Shown here piece by piece: positions 1 through 8,468 of a stretch of DNA of 64,000 bases. This stretch comes from JBCBDX01 sp039815825. GTDB lineage: Bacteria; Pseudomonadota; Alphaproteobacteria; Rhizobiales; Rhizobiaceae. The position numbers were made by a program, and so were the translations under genes. The stretch is taken from assembly GCA_039815825.1 (NCBI GenBank), contig JBCBYO010000013.1, positions 9,243 through 73,242 of the forward strand, read 5' to 3'. Below the pieces are notes generated by a model, which was not told the DNA's origin, did not search any database, and was given only the letters and a program-made list of their open reading frames with translations. The number at the start of each line of letters is the position of its first letter. Position 1 is the stretch's first letter.

Positions 1-442
1 TAGGAAGATAGGGAAGTGCTTTCTTGCGGGTTTCATCAAAAAGGCCTTCTGCCGCAAGACGCTTTTTGCGCTCTTCCAGTAGTGCCATTAGGGCACCTGC
101 CCCCGCGGGCTCCAAATGATCGATCACGATTTGATATTTCGACTGCCCCGGAAACGTCGTGATCCGGCCAGTGGCGATCACCTCCAAACCCTCTTCGGGT
201 TTGATCGGCAGCTTCGAAACCGCCCCTTTCCAGATTACGCCAGCAATAACCGCGCGGTCATCTTTTAAATCAAGGTATACATGCCCCGACGCAGGCCGAC
301 TGACGCGGCCCAGTTCTCCGCGTACGCGAACACGCCCAAAAGCGTCTTCCACCGTTCGTTTTATTGCCCCCGACAGCTCGGAAACGGAAAACTCGGCAAC
401 ATTGGTTCCACTTGAATCGGCGTTTGCGAAAAAATCAGCCAT
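1..442 (-). CDS. xseA: Exodeoxyribonuclease VII large subunit, N-terminal part (runs off window)
   Basis: Reading the minus strand from the ATG at 442 gives about 147 residues beginning MADFFANADSSGTNVAEFSV, with no stop before the window edge. The pattern is the N-terminal OB-fold of XseA: a VSEL-like start, a VRGELGRVSRPASGHVYLDL segment, then GRITTFPGQSKYQIVIDHLEP and ALMALLEERKKRLAAEGLFD. XseA with XseB degrades single-stranded DNA to oligonucleotides in the cytoplasm. The catalytic C-terminal part lies outside the window. It is divergent from the transporter starting at 488, so the 45-bp gap must hold both promoters. The identification comes from recognising the family sequence. Confidence 0.9.
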   Translation of the reverse strand, partial: MADFFANADSSGTNVAEFSVSELSGAIKRTVEDAFGRVRVRGELGRVSRPASGHVYLDLKDDRAVIAGVIWKGAVSKLPIKPEEGLEVIATGRITTFPGQSKYQIVIDHLEPAGAGALMALLEERKKRLAAEGLFDETRKKALPYLP

Positions 443-487
443 CACCTACTAACACGACAAATTCTCAAAAGGTCAACGCGTCTAGCC

Positions 488-1411
488 ATGGTCGCCCAAT
501 CCATCCACGACAGCTCAAAAGGCGGCGCATTTTCAGCGCTGGATTATGTCTTATATGCGCTCACTGTCGGCAGTTGGTCAGTGTCCTGGTATGCGCTTTC
601 GCTGCAGCCTGGTGTCGTTGCCAATGAGGTTTCGCTTTTTTACCGGTTCGTCATTGCAAGCGCGGTCATGCTCGTGTGGACTTTGGTTGCGCGCCAATCT
701 TTGCTTTTTTCCGTCCGCCAGCACGCTGTGTTTGTGGCCATGGGGATCTTCATCTTCTCGACCAATTTTTTGCTTTTCTACTATGGCTCGACTTATGTCG
801 TGAGCGGCCTGCTTTCGGTGATCTTCTCACTTGCCTCGCTTACAAACATTTTCTTGGCGGCGCTGATTTTCCAAGAACGTCCAAGCGCGCGTATCGTGGC
901 AGCCGCTTTTGTCGGTGCATGCGGCATCGCCCTGTTGTTTTGGCCGGAAGTATCTGGGCAGGAATTGGCCGGAAACGTCGTAACCGGGCTCATATTGTGT
1001 ACTTGCGGGACCTTATGTTTCTCCATGGGCAGCCTCCTGTCATCGCGCCTGCAAGCTGGCGACAAGAAGGTGCCTCTCGTTGCGGCCACCACTTGGGGAA
1101 TGATTTATGGTGCCGTCTGGTGCGCTTTCTTAGCCATCGTTCAAGGCAAACCCTTCAATTGGGATCCACGGCCGGAATATGCGTACTCATTGATCTTCCT
1201 GGCCCTGGTTTCGACCGTGATCGCTTTTGCAGCCTATTTAACGCTGGTTAAGCGCATCGGCGCAGGCCGAGCGGGATACGCAACGGTCGTCTTTCCGATC
1301 TTTGCGCTTCTGGTGTCCACATTCGTTGAGGACTATCAATGGACGTTGGCGGCCGTGTTGGGTCTGGTTTTGGTGATCGCGGGCAACGTGACCGTCATGC
1401 GTGGTCGTTGA
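488..1411 (+). CDS. EamA/DMT-family transporter
   Basis: A 307-residue, very hydrophobic protein with about ten predicted membrane segments, the size and pattern of drug/metabolite transporters with two EamA repeats. Near the end of the second repeat is the typical run LVSTVIAFAAYLTLVKRIGAGRAGYATVVFP. It is an inner-membrane exporter or permease of unknown substrate. The ATG at 488 is the first plausible start after the divergent xseA. It is convergent with the DUF937 gene, with only 11 bp between stops. A second EamA gene lies at 18.4 kb, but the two are not neighbours and need not share a substrate. Confidence 0.85.
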   Translation: MVAQSIHDSSKGGAFSALDYVLYALTVGSWSVSWYALSLQPGVVANEVSLFYRFVIASAVMLVWTLVARQSLLFSVRQHAVFVAMGIFIFSTNFLLFYYGSTYVVSGLLSVIFSLASLTNIFLAALIFQERPSARIVAAAFVGACGIALLFWPEVSGQELAGNVVTGLILCTCGTLCFSMGSLLSSRLQAGDKKVPLVAATTWGMIYGAVWCAFLAIVQGKPFNWDPRPEYAYSLIFLALVSTVIAFAAYLTLVKRIGAGRAGYATVVFPIFALLVSTFVEDYQWTLAAVLGLVLVIAGNVTVMRGR

Positions 1412-1422
1412 GCAATCCAACC

Positions 1423-2283
1423 TTAACGACGCATCCCTTGGAGATATTGATCAAATATCTGTTCCATTGACTGTTGATAGGTTTCCTGCTGTCGGCGTCC
1501 AGTTTCAAAAATATCACCGAACAACTCGCCATAAGGATTTTGTTTCGGCTTTGATTGCGGCTTGGGTTCTGCTTGCTGCGTTTGTTCCATCATATCGCGG
1601 AACATCTTACCCAGCGGATTGTTGTCCGGGTTCATTGGATTGGGTATCCGACCGCGATCGTTCTCTTCATCCGGCGCAACCGGCCCACCATTGCCAAACA
1701 TTTGCTCAAGGATTTTGCCGAGCGGATTATCCATCGGGTTTGAGTTGCGCGGCGCGCGGCTGCCACCTCCCGTGCCCATATTGTCCAATCCCTGTTTCAT
1801 CATCTGTTCGACGATTTGACCAAACATATTGCCACTGGCGCTCGCAGAAGCCGCCATGGCGTTCCCGGTGGTATTTTTAGCCATGCCGCCCATAAGCGTG
1901 GTGGCGATCACTGGCAGCATCTGCTTGAGAATTTCCTGCCCGACGCCTGTCGCAGCTTCCGCCTGTTTGGCCACAGCCCGGCTGACATCTTTGGAGCCGA
2001 AGAACTGGCCCAGAAGCTCATTGCCGGCATTTATGCCATCCGGAGCAAAGGCCTTAGTAAGATCGTCAAAAAAACCGGTTTGACCTTGAGCGCGCGTCAG
2101 CGTTTCAAAGAATTCTGATACGCCGTCAGGGTCCGCAGTTTTTCTTTTAAAGCCGGTAGAAAACGCAGGCATTAAAGCATCGACAGCTTTTTCCACCTGT
2201 TTTTCATCCATGCCAAATTGACGCGCCATTACGCGCATCGCGTCGCCATTTTGTGCTTGGCTAAAAATTTCGAACATGTTCAT
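1423..2283 (-). CDS. DUF937 domain protein
   Basis: A 286-residue protein with no signal peptide. Residues 1 to about 150 match the DUF937 pattern: a helical start MNMFEIFSQAQNGDAMRVMA, two long helical repeats, and a conserved segment around ILKQMLPVIATTLMGGMAK. The C-terminal half (from about 160) is rich in Gly, Asn, Pro, Met and Gln and repeats a short amphipathic unit of the form NPLGKxxxxM. DUF937 proteins have no established function. The start codon ATG at 2283 is adjacent to the intergenic space shared with the small membrane protein gene at 2427, which is divergent. Confidence 0.8.
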   Translation of the reverse strand: MNMFEIFSQAQNGDAMRVMARQFGMDEKQVEKAVDALMPAFSTGFKRKTADPDGVSEFFETLTRAQGQTGFFDDLTKAFAPDGINAGNELLGQFFGSKDVSRAVAKQAEAATGVGQEILKQMLPVIATTLMGGMAKNTTGNAMAASASASGNMFGQIVEQMMKQGLDNMGTGGGSRAPRNSNPMDNPLGKILEQMFGNGGPVAPDEENDRGRIPNPMNPDNNPLGKMFRDMMEQTQQAEPKPQSKPKQNPYGELFGDIFETGRRQQETYQQSMEQIFDQYLQGMRR

Positions 2284-2426
2284 GGCTTGCCTCCCGATCA
2301 GCCGTTACCCTAACCGAGCCGCGAGACCGCACAAGTGTAAATGGAGAGGCTTGGACAAGCAAAGTCTTCCACAATGTCTTGAAAACTTGCCACACAATGG
2401 ACACTTAAGCTGGAGATACTCCAACT

Positions 2427-2681
2427 ATGAGCACATTAATTAACATGCCCCGCGCCTTAATCGTCATCGCTAGCTTGCTCGCGATCCCGTTAGTGATCAT
2501 TTTGGCACTTGTCGCTTTGATGGCGACTTTCGTCTTCATGGCGTTTGAGTTTGTCGCCGGCTTCTTCCGCAATAAACCGCGCTGGGACGATGCGTTTTCA
2601 ACGCATAGCTACGAAGCGGAGGCCGTGCGCGTGGATAATAATAAGCGTCACAAGCGCCCTATCATAATCGAGCATGAGTGA
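2427..2681 (+). CDS. Small membrane protein, function unknown
   Basis: An 84-residue ORF. Residues about 10-45 form a long hydrophobic stretch (LIVIASLLAIPLVIILALVA and following), enough for one long or two short membrane segments. A charged cytoplasmic-type tail follows, rich in His, Lys, Arg and Glu. I do not recognise a family. It begins at ATG 2427 after a purine-rich stretch (ctggagatactccaact) and ends 18 bp from the convergent gshA stop. It is probably real because of its codon pattern, its isolation in an otherwise empty gap and its membrane topology. Confidence 0.6.
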   Translation: MSTLINMPRALIVIASLLAIPLVIILALVALMATFVFMAFEFVAGFFRNKPRWDDAFSTHSYEAEAVRVDNNKRHKRPIIIEHE

Positions 2682-2699
2682 GGCATAGCCTCTATGGGG

Positions 2700-4073
2700 C
2701 TAATAGGCGTGTTCGAGAAAAACGCGATCGATGTCGCGTTCCCAAACTGAGTTGTATGATGTGAGCATTTGCTCTGCGCTGGTTGTGCCGCGCGCCACCG
2801 TTTCCTCGAGCGGCGCCAAGAAATGCGCTTCGTCAAATCCATCGGTATTGAGCATGTTTCGCCCGATTAATCCTTTGCGCGCGATCGCGAGCACTTCGTA
2901 TGCGGTGTCGCGGACCGATTGACCTTTGATTTGAGCATCAAATCCCTCAGCAGGCACAGCGTTGCGTAGCCCTACCACATCATCATAAGTCCAGGACTGC
3001 GTTAGACTATCAGCGGCATTCAGCGCTGTTTGGTCATAAAGCAGGCCGACCCAAAATGCGGGCAGGGCGCAAATCCGCCGCCAAGGCCCGCCATCAGCTC
3101 CGCGCATTTCGATGAATTTCTTGAGCCGGACTTCGGGGAAAACGGTCGACAAATGGTTTGTCCAATCACCCTTGTTGGGGCGAGCATCCGGAATTTCACC
3201 GTCAAGTGCACCATTCATGAATTGGCGAAAAGTGACATGAGTGCAGTCATGGTACCGGCCTTCGCGCAACACAAAATACATCGGCACATCCAGAACCCAT
3301 TCGACATAATCGAGAAAGCCGAAGTCCGGCGCGAAAACCATGGGCAAAACACCGGTGCGGTACGGATCGGTATCAGTCCAAATATTCGCGCGCCAAGACT
3401 GAAGGCCATTGGGCTTGCCATCTGTAAATGGCGAGTTCGCAAACAGCGTTGTTGCAATCGGTTGAAGCCGGTAGGCGACCTGCATTTTTTGGCGCATGTC
3501 GGCTTCTGAAGAAAAGTCCAGGTTAACCTGGATGGTCGAAGTCCGGTGCATCATATCCAAACCCTGACTGCCAACTTTCGGCATATAGGCCCGCATGATG
3601 TCGTAGCGCGATTTGGGCATGCGTGGTGTTTCGGCCAACGTCCATTTTGGGCTGCCGCCAAGGCCCAAAAATTTAATACCCAGTGGATCAGCAATTTTGC
3701 GCAACTGCGCCAAGTGCGCATTGGATTCCCGGCACGTCTCATGGATCGTGACCAAAGGCGCGCCGGATAGTTCGAACTGACCGCCCGGCTCAAGCGATAT
3801 CGCACCCATGCCGTTGGGCTCAAAGAGCCCGATCAGGTTGCCTTCGTCGATGATCGGTTGCCATCCAAGGCGATCTTGCATGCCTAAAAGCAGTGCCTTG
3901 ATGGAACGGTCACCATCGTAGGGGACGGGATCATGCGTTTCGGCAAAGAACGGAAACTTCTCATGTTCTGTGCCGATACGCCATTCATCTTGTGGCTTGC
4001 AGCCACTCGCCAGATAGGCGGCCAATTCCTCTACGTCGCCGATAGGCGTCTCATCGGTGGTGTCTCGAGCCAT
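2700..4073 (-). CDS. gshA: Glutamate-cysteine ligase (plant/alphaproteobacterial type)
   Basis: Catalyses ATP-dependent joining of L-glutamate to L-cysteine, the first step of glutathione synthesis, in the cytoplasm. The 457-residue protein has the family's EWRIGTEHEKFPF segment near residue 35, GNLIGLFEPNGMGAISLEPG, the STIQVNLDFSSEADMRQKMQ region and the late RGADGGPWRRICALPAFWVG segment, all typical of the GshA class found in plants and alphaproteobacteria. The frame is open upstream to 4268, but I choose ATG 4073 (MARDTTDETPIG) because the extra 65 residues are low-complexity and unlike the family. It follows rsmE on the same strand with a 109-bp gap. Confidence 0.93.
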   Translation of the reverse strand: MARDTTDETPIGDVEELAAYLASGCKPQDEWRIGTEHEKFPFFAETHDPVPYDGDRSIKALLLGMQDRLGWQPIIDEGNLIGLFEPNGMGAISLEPGGQFELSGAPLVTIHETCRESNAHLAQLRKIADPLGIKFLGLGGSPKWTLAETPRMPKSRYDIMRAYMPKVGSQGLDMMHRTSTIQVNLDFSSEADMRQKMQVAYRLQPIATTLFANSPFTDGKPNGLQSWRANIWTDTDPYRTGVLPMVFAPDFGFLDYVEWVLDVPMYFVLREGRYHDCTHVTFRQFMNGALDGEIPDARPNKGDWTNHLSTVFPEVRLKKFIEMRGADGGPWRRICALPAFWVGLLYDQTALNAADSLTQSWTYDDVVGLRNAVPAEGFDAQIKGQSVRDTAYEVLAIARKGLIGRNMLNTDGFDEAHFLAPLEETVARGTTSAEQMLTSYNSVWERDIDRVFLEHAY

Positions 4074-4182
4074 GGTCGGATAATGGAACTCCGCTTTACG
4101 GCGGGCGTGGTGACCTATTCGTCGTTTGCTGACAAGGCAAAAGTTTTGAACGATTGGATCAGCAAGTGTGAACAGTGACCTG

Positions 4183-4923
4183 CTAGCGCTTCCAATCTCC
4201 GAGCTTGGCTTGAATGATCGCAAGCGCTGCGACCGCGGCCGTGTCAGCGCGCAATATTCGGGGGCCAAGCGGAATGGAAGTCACAAAAGGTTGGGCGCGC
4301 AGCGATGCACGTTCATTGTCTGAAAACCCACCTTCAGGGCCGATCAGCACACCCAGACGGCTGTGCCCTACTTGTTCCAATGAGGGCATTGGGTCATGCG
4401 TGTCATGATCTTCATCACAAAAGATGAGCGCAATAGCGTCATCCCAATCGTCAATCAGTCGTCCAAACTTGACCGGTTCCCGGCACTGCGGCAAGGCGAG
4501 CACGCCACACTGTTCGGCCGCCTCAATCGTCCAAGAACGCATCTTTTCCATGTTGATCCGATGGTTCTGCGTAAATTCTGTGAACACAGGCTGAAGAACG
4601 CCCGCGCCCATCTCGACCGCCTTTTGCACCATGTAGTCAAGGCGCCCGACTTTGAGCGGCGCAAAGCAAAAAACCAAATCGGGTGCGGTCGGCTGCCTGC
4701 GTTCGCATGCTCGAAAAATCAGACGGGTATTTTTCTTGCCTGTCTTTTCAAGCGTGGAACGCCACTCGCCGTCGCGGCCATTAAAGGTAAGTAATTCGTC
4801 GCCGTCTCTCATACGAAGTACGTTCAGCAGGTAGTTTGAACGGGTCTTGTCAAGCTCAACCGATCCACCTTCACCCAAAGGCGTTTCCAAGAAAAGGCGT
4901 GGAAGCTTGTAATTAGCGCGCAT
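4183..4923 (-). CDS. rsmE: 16S rRNA (uracil-1498-N3)-methyltransferase
   Basis: RsmE is a SPOUT-class methyltransferase that uses S-adenosylmethionine to modify U1498 of 16S rRNA. Visible are the N-terminal PUA-like part (RANYKLPRLFLE, NYLLNVLRMRDGDEL), the LVFCFAPLKVGRLDYMVQKA strand, and the C-terminal knot motifs LGVLIGPEGGFSDNE and SIPLGPRILRADTA. I place the start at ATG 4923 (MRANYKLPRLF), the usual N-terminus in related bacteria, giving 246 residues. A TTG at 4959, which overlaps the upstream stop, would add 12 residues. It sits between a DUF6194 gene upstream and gshA downstream, all leftward. Confidence 0.92.
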   Translation of the reverse strand: MRANYKLPRLFLETPLGEGGSVELDKTRSNYLLNVLRMRDGDELLTFNGRDGEWRSTLEKTGKKNTRLIFRACERRQPTAPDLVFCFAPLKVGRLDYMVQKAVEMGAGVLQPVFTEFTQNHRINMEKMRSWTIEAAEQCGVLALPQCREPVKFGRLIDDWDDAIALIFCDEDHDTHDPMPSLEQVGHSRLGVLIGPEGGFSDNERASLRAQPFVTSIPLGPRILRADTAAVAALAIIQAKLGDWKR

Positions 4924-4955
4924 GAAAGAAGGCGATACGCGAACTATCGGTAATT

Positions 4956-5414
4956 TCAAACACCTTTGAGGGCGCGTTTTTCAAAACCGGCCTTCGCTTT
5001 TTCATACGCGCACTCGATGTCCGGCCATATTGAAGCAATCGTCTCGCTTCGCGGGTTAAGGATACAAACCCAGCCCATCCAGCCATAAACCGGATGCGGC
5101 ATCAGCCGATCAAAGGCACGGAAATCCCAATGGCCTTTGATGGTTTCACCCTTCGACGGTCGCACCGGCTTGGGTCCGAACATGGCTTCGAACCGCTTTT
5201 TGGGCAGCCCAAAGTTGAACCGCCAAACATCTGCTCGAGACAGATCCGATGCGCGATCATTTGGCCCATCTTGGTTTTTGATGGTGCAAAAGTAGGTGCC
5301 ACGTTTCAGTTTCTGGGCTGGATTATAATAAAATGTAAGCTCGCCATACGCTGGTTGAGGGCCGAGCGCCTCGAACTTTTCCAGTAGCGTTTTTGTCAGC
5401 AACATTTGGTCCAT
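4956..5414 (-). CDS. DUF6194-like protein
   Basis: A soluble 152-residue protein with no signal peptide. The segments AYGELTFYYNPAQKLKRGTY, TIKNQDGPNDRASDLSRADV and WRFNFGLPKKRFEAMFG, then a Trp-rich VYGWMGWVCILNP near the C-terminus, resemble the DUF6194 family, whose function is unknown. The call rests on memory of the family pattern. It is in a leftward run with the gene at 5424-6071 upstream (9-bp gap) and rsmE downstream, so the three are probably co-transcribed. Confidence 0.6.
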   Translation of the reverse strand: MDQMLLTKTLLEKFEALGPQPAYGELTFYYNPAQKLKRGTYFCTIKNQDGPNDRASDLSRADVWRFNFGLPKKRFEAMFGPKPVRPSKGETIKGHWDFRAFDRLMPHPVYGWMGWVCILNPRSETIASIWPDIECAYEKAKAGFEKRALKGV

Positions 5415-5423
5415 GGCGCATTC

Positions 5424-6071
5424 TTAGCGATGGTCTCCTGACACCATCATGTCAGCAACCTTGGGTGAAAAGCCCGCAAGTATGGTCTTTGTAATAGCCG
5501 GCGGCGTGATCAGCATCGTCTGCTCAGGATCGAAAGTATCGGCTTTTTCATAGCCACTGGCGTGCCATTGAAACCAGTGCTCATCGATATGTGTGAAAGC
5601 GTTTGCCCCCAAAGCGAGCATCACGCCTTTTGGCAGACGAGGCGGGAGACGGTGAAGCCGCTTTTGACCTGAATTGAGACGTTGGGCATGGAGTACTGCA
5701 TCGACCGCTTGAACTCCGGGCCATCGACCGAACGCGCTTTCCCAAGCTGCTTTGAATTCGTTGGCCCGTGTTCGTTGACAATAAAAACAAGGCCTGTGCC
5801 CTGCCGCGAGCGCGGTCGCTTCATCGAGAAAAAACAAATTGGTCCAGCCAGGGCCACCGTTTCGGCCATTGCGACCAAAGACATCACGTTTTCGATTTTT
5901 GAAATCGCACCGGCAATAGATCCAAGCTCTGGACGACCATCGGCGGCGTGGAAGCAAGCGACGTGTGTCCGGGTCGTGAATAATGCCGCGGTTGCCGGTG
6001 AGAGTGCCTCGGGCCTGTGTGGCGATTATGTCACCAAATGGGGAAACACGGTTTTGTAGGGGCAATTTCAT
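5424..6071 (-). CDS. Conserved hypothetical protein with a Cys-x2-Cys motif
   Basis: A 215-residue basic, soluble protein. The central segment FFLDEATALAAGHRPCFYCQ followed by RTRANEFKAAWESAFG is recurrent in proteobacterial hypothetical proteins I have seen, but I know no function for it. The AGHRPCFYCQRTR element, a Cys-x2-Cys pair preceded by His and flanked by Arg, resembles the zinc or DNA-damage-sensor clusters of Ada-type domains; this is inference only. The ATG at 6071 (MKLPLQNRVSPFG) opens a leftward operon with the DUF6194 gene, rsmE and gshA. Confidence 0.65.
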   Translation of the reverse strand: MKLPLQNRVSPFGDIIATQARGTLTGNRGIIHDPDTRRLLPRRRWSSRAWIYCRCDFKNRKRDVFGRNGRNGGPGWTNLFFLDEATALAAGHRPCFYCQRTRANEFKAAWESAFGRWPGVQAVDAVLHAQRLNSGQKRLHRLPPRLPKGVMLALGANAFTHIDEHWFQWHASGYEKADTFDPEQTMLITPPAITKTILAGFSPKVADMMVSGDHR

Positions 6072-6190
6072 TTAACTTTTATGTTGGAGGGGTTCCAAAA
6101 TCGGACGAACTAGCCTACTCGCTGCGCTGTGGCCGGACGGGTGGGCGGCGCACAGTCAAAAATATGATAACAATTCTGGACGGGGTCGTC

Positions 6191-6325
6191 ATGCGTGCAG
6201 CGCTTTTGACGTTTGGAACTTTGATCGCAATTTCCTTATGGGGCATGGCGGTTTATACGGACGGCGCCGTCGCCTCGCACACGCCAGTTGATGGATACGG
6301 CGTTTCCATCGCACAAACAAAATAG
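6191..6325 (+). CDS. Possible small membrane or exported peptide (44 aa)
   Basis: The only candidate gene in the 329-bp gap between 6071 and 6401. From ATG 6191 it reads MRAALLTFGTLIAISLWGMA then a short polar tail, 44 residues in all, which looks like one membrane segment or an uncleaved signal peptide. The frame is open further upstream (to 6017), but that part overlaps the divergent gene and looks random. An alternative ATG lies at 6164. No family is recognised. The rest of the gap shows a TTTACCA half-site at 6330-6336 and the lldD ribosome-binding region. Confidence 0.4.
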   Translation: MRAALLTFGTLIAISLWGMAVYTDGAVASHTPVDGYGVSIAQTK

Positions 6326-6400
6326 CACCTTTACCACACCGTCTAATTCCCAAACGGATCAGAACTGAATAACACTCGACGGCAATTCGGAGAGTGAGAC

Positions 6401-7537
6401 ATGTTTGGTGAGCCCCTAACAATTGAAGATTTGCGCAAACGGGCGGAGTTCCGCGTGCCACGCATGTTTTATGATTATGCGGACTCTGGCTCCTGGACGG
6501 AAGGCACCTATCGCGACAACGAAGACGCTTTTCAGCGCATAAAAATACGCCAACGCGTCGCGGTGGACATTGAGCACCGTTCCGTCAAAAGCACGATGAT
6601 TGGTCGCGATGTGGCCATGCCGGTCGCGCTCGCACCCGTTGGCTTGACGGGCATGCAGCATCCCGATGGTGAAATTGCAGCCGCACTTGCTGCGCAACAC
6701 TTTGGCGTCCCGTTTACACTGTCTACCATGAGCGTGTGCTCAATAGAGGCTGTCGCCGCGGAAACAACCCGGCCATTTTGGTTTCAGCTTTATGTTATGC
6801 GCGACCGAGGCTTCGTTGAGGATCTGATCAATCGGGCCAAAAATGCCGGTTGTGAGGCGCTTGTGCTGACGCTTGATCTTCAAGTTCTTGGCCAGCGTCA
6901 CAAAGACATACGCAATGGTTTGTCCGCGCCGCCAAAGCCCACCATCAAATCCATTCTCAATTTGATGACCAAGCCGCAATGGTGTCTGGGTATGCTGGGC
7001 ACCAAGAACCGAAGTTTTGGCAACATTGTCGGACACGCGCCAGGCGTGACCAACATGACAAGCTTGTCTGAGTGGACCCACGAGCAGTTTGATCCATCAC
7101 TGAGTTGGGAGTCAATTGAGTGGATCAAGTCCGTTTGGGGCGGAAAGCTGATCCTGAAGGGGATCAATGACGTGGAAGACGCGCAGATTGCAGCCAAGGT
7201 TGGCGCTGACGCAATCGTCGTTTCCAACCATGGTGGTCGCCAGCTCGATGGCGCAGCCGCCTCAATCGATGTACTCGCCCCGATCGTCGATGCTGTCGGT
7301 GACAAGATTGAAGTGCACATGGATTCCGGTATTCGCTCCGGCCAAGATGTGTTCAAGGCGGTCGCGTTAGGCGCAAAGTCGACCTATATCGGCCGCTCAT
7401 TTATCTATGGGCTGGGGGCGATGGGCGAGAGAGGTGTGACAAAAGCACTGGAAATCATCCATGGCGAATTGGATAAAACCATGGGTTTTGCCGGCGAGAC
7501 TGACATTCAAAATGTTGGCCGTCACAATTTGCTGTAG
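6401..7537 (+). CDS. lldD: FMN-dependent L-lactate dehydrogenase (quinone/cytochrome-linked)
   Basis: A 378-residue member of the FMN-dependent alpha-hydroxy-acid dehydrogenase family, which oxidises L-lactate to pyruvate and passes electrons to the respiratory chain at the inner membrane. Seen are the N-terminal VPRMFYDYADSGSWTEGTY, the FMN-contact region LAPVGLTGMQHPDGEIA, FWFQLYVMRDRG, LDLQVLGQRHKDIRNGL (typical of LldD rather than glycolate oxidase), the catalytic-histidine motif VSNHGGRQLDGA and the phosphate-binding end MDSGIRSGQDVFKA and GAKSTYIGRSF. The sequence gagagtgag just before ATG 6401 is a good ribosome-binding site. It is convergent with the GntR gene, 6 bp away. A related hydroxy-acid oxidase without the substrate change is the main alternative. 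Confidence 0.9.
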   Translation: MFGEPLTIEDLRKRAEFRVPRMFYDYADSGSWTEGTYRDNEDAFQRIKIRQRVAVDIEHRSVKSTMIGRDVAMPVALAPVGLTGMQHPDGEIAAALAAQHFGVPFTLSTMSVCSIEAVAAETTRPFWFQLYVMRDRGFVEDLINRAKNAGCEALVLTLDLQVLGQRHKDIRNGLSAPPKPTIKSILNLMTKPQWCLGMLGTKNRSFGNIVGHAPGVTNMTSLSEWTHEQFDPSLSWESIEWIKSVWGGKLILKGINDVEDAQIAAKVGADAIVVSNHGGRQLDGAAASIDVLAPIVDAVGDKIEVHMDSGIRSGQDVFKAVALGAKSTYIGRSFIYGLGAMGERGVTKALEIIHGELDKTMGFAGETDIQNVGRHNLL

Positions 7538-7543
7538 CTGGCA

Positions 7544-8320
7544 TCAATTGATGGCGCGTTGAACCTGCCTCAATCGGGAAACGTGCTCCCACGCTTCGGT
7601 TTTTTCCGCTTCACGCGTACACTTTTCGACAAACTCCATATGCGCCTGGGCGCTCATGCGTGCTTGCTCGGGATTGCCTGCCAAAATGGCATTGTAGATT
7701 GCTTCGTGCTGGCTCAGTAATTTGTCTCGTGCTCCGGGAAACCCATACACGAGCGAACGGGAGAAAAAGGCGCCATTGGCCAATAGCCGGTAGCAGGATC
7801 TAAGGGTGTGCAGCAAAATCACATTGTGAGCCGACTCGCAGATTGCCTGGTGAAATTCGACATCAAGTGCTGCTTCTTCGCGAAAGTCTTCCTTGGTATG
7901 CGATGACCGCATGCGGTGCATAATGTCGGTCAGGATGCTTTTGTCATGGTCAGTGGCGCGTTGTGCTGCAAATGTTGCGGCCACTCCCTCTACTTCTCGC
8001 CGGTACTCCAAATAGTCCGCTGTCGCCTTCGGGTGAGCCGCGATTAGTTCAAGCATCGTTTTGGAGAACACATCACCAATCACATCGGCAACATGGGTTC
8101 CGCCGCCATGTCGGGTCGCTAACAAGCCTTTGGCCTCAAGCTCCTTGAGTGCATCTCGCAGGACAGGTCGTGAAACGCCCAATTGTTCGGAAAGTTCACG
8201 CTCGCTGGGCAGCTTGTCGCCAACCCTTAGAACGCCTTCCAAAATGAGTTGCTCGATTTGAGAACACACTTCGTTAGCCGTTCGCGCCTGCGCAATCGGT
8301 GAAAATATAGCACCCTTCAT
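7544..8320 (-). CDS. GntR-family (FadR/FCD subfamily) transcriptional regulator
   Basis: A 258-residue protein. An N-terminal winged helix (residues about 10-75) contains LRVGDKLPSERELSEQLGVS and RPVLRDALKELEAKGLL. A C-terminal all-helical FCD domain follows, with the metal-ligand pattern LDVEFHQAI, LSQHEAIYNAIL and AQAHMEFVE. Regulators of this subfamily (LldR, GlcC, PdhR) control use of lactate, glycolate and pyruvate, which fits its position between lldD and glcDEF. The inverted repeat at 8361-8379, 41 bp upstream of its start, matches one upstream of glcD, suggesting autoregulation and control of glcDEF. The symbol lldR or glcC cannot be decided from sequence alone. Confidence 0.88.
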   Translation of the reverse strand: MKGAIFSPIAQARTANEVCSQIEQLILEGVLRVGDKLPSERELSEQLGVSRPVLRDALKELEAKGLLATRHGGGTHVADVIGDVFSKTMLELIAAHPKATADYLEYRREVEGVAATFAAQRATDHDKSILTDIMHRMRSSHTKEDFREEAALDVEFHQAICESAHNVILLHTLRSCYRLLANGAFFSRSLVYGFPGARDKLLSQHEAIYNAILAGNPEQARMSAQAHMEFVEKCTREAEKTEAWEHVSRLRQVQRAIN

Positions 8321-8360
8321 CGCTTGCCTCCCGCCAAATGATAGACCGCGGCAACTAATC

Positions 8361-8379
8361 TGGTCAAATCAGTTTACCA
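8361..8379. promoter_or_regulatory. Candidate GntR operator upstream of the GntR gene
   Basis: The inverted repeat TGGTCAA-ATCAG-TTTACCA has 7-bp arms with 6 of 7 matching and a 5-bp spacer. It lies in the divergent gap between the GntR gene (start 8320) and the DUF3422 gene. The same architecture is found at 11059-11077 before glcD, and the TGGT/ACCA arms are those of FadR-type GntR operators. A single half-site TTGGTAAA follows at 8413-8420. Assignment to this regulator is inference. Confidence 0.6.
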
Positions 8380-8468
8380 ATGGGGGCGGCAAAAAGTGTT
8401 GTGACAAATGAGTTGGTAAAAATCCTGACTTGAACTATTTACGTACAGGAACAAAAGGACTTGTTCTC

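Noticed and set aside
4074..4268. 65-residue N-terminal extension of gshA
   Set aside because: No family resemblance and no ribosome-binding site at the upstream start; ATG 4073 gives the normal family length.
6326..6400. Full GntR operator before lldD
   Set aside because: Only the half TTTACCA (6330-6336) is present; the expected TGGT arm 12 bases before it is missing.
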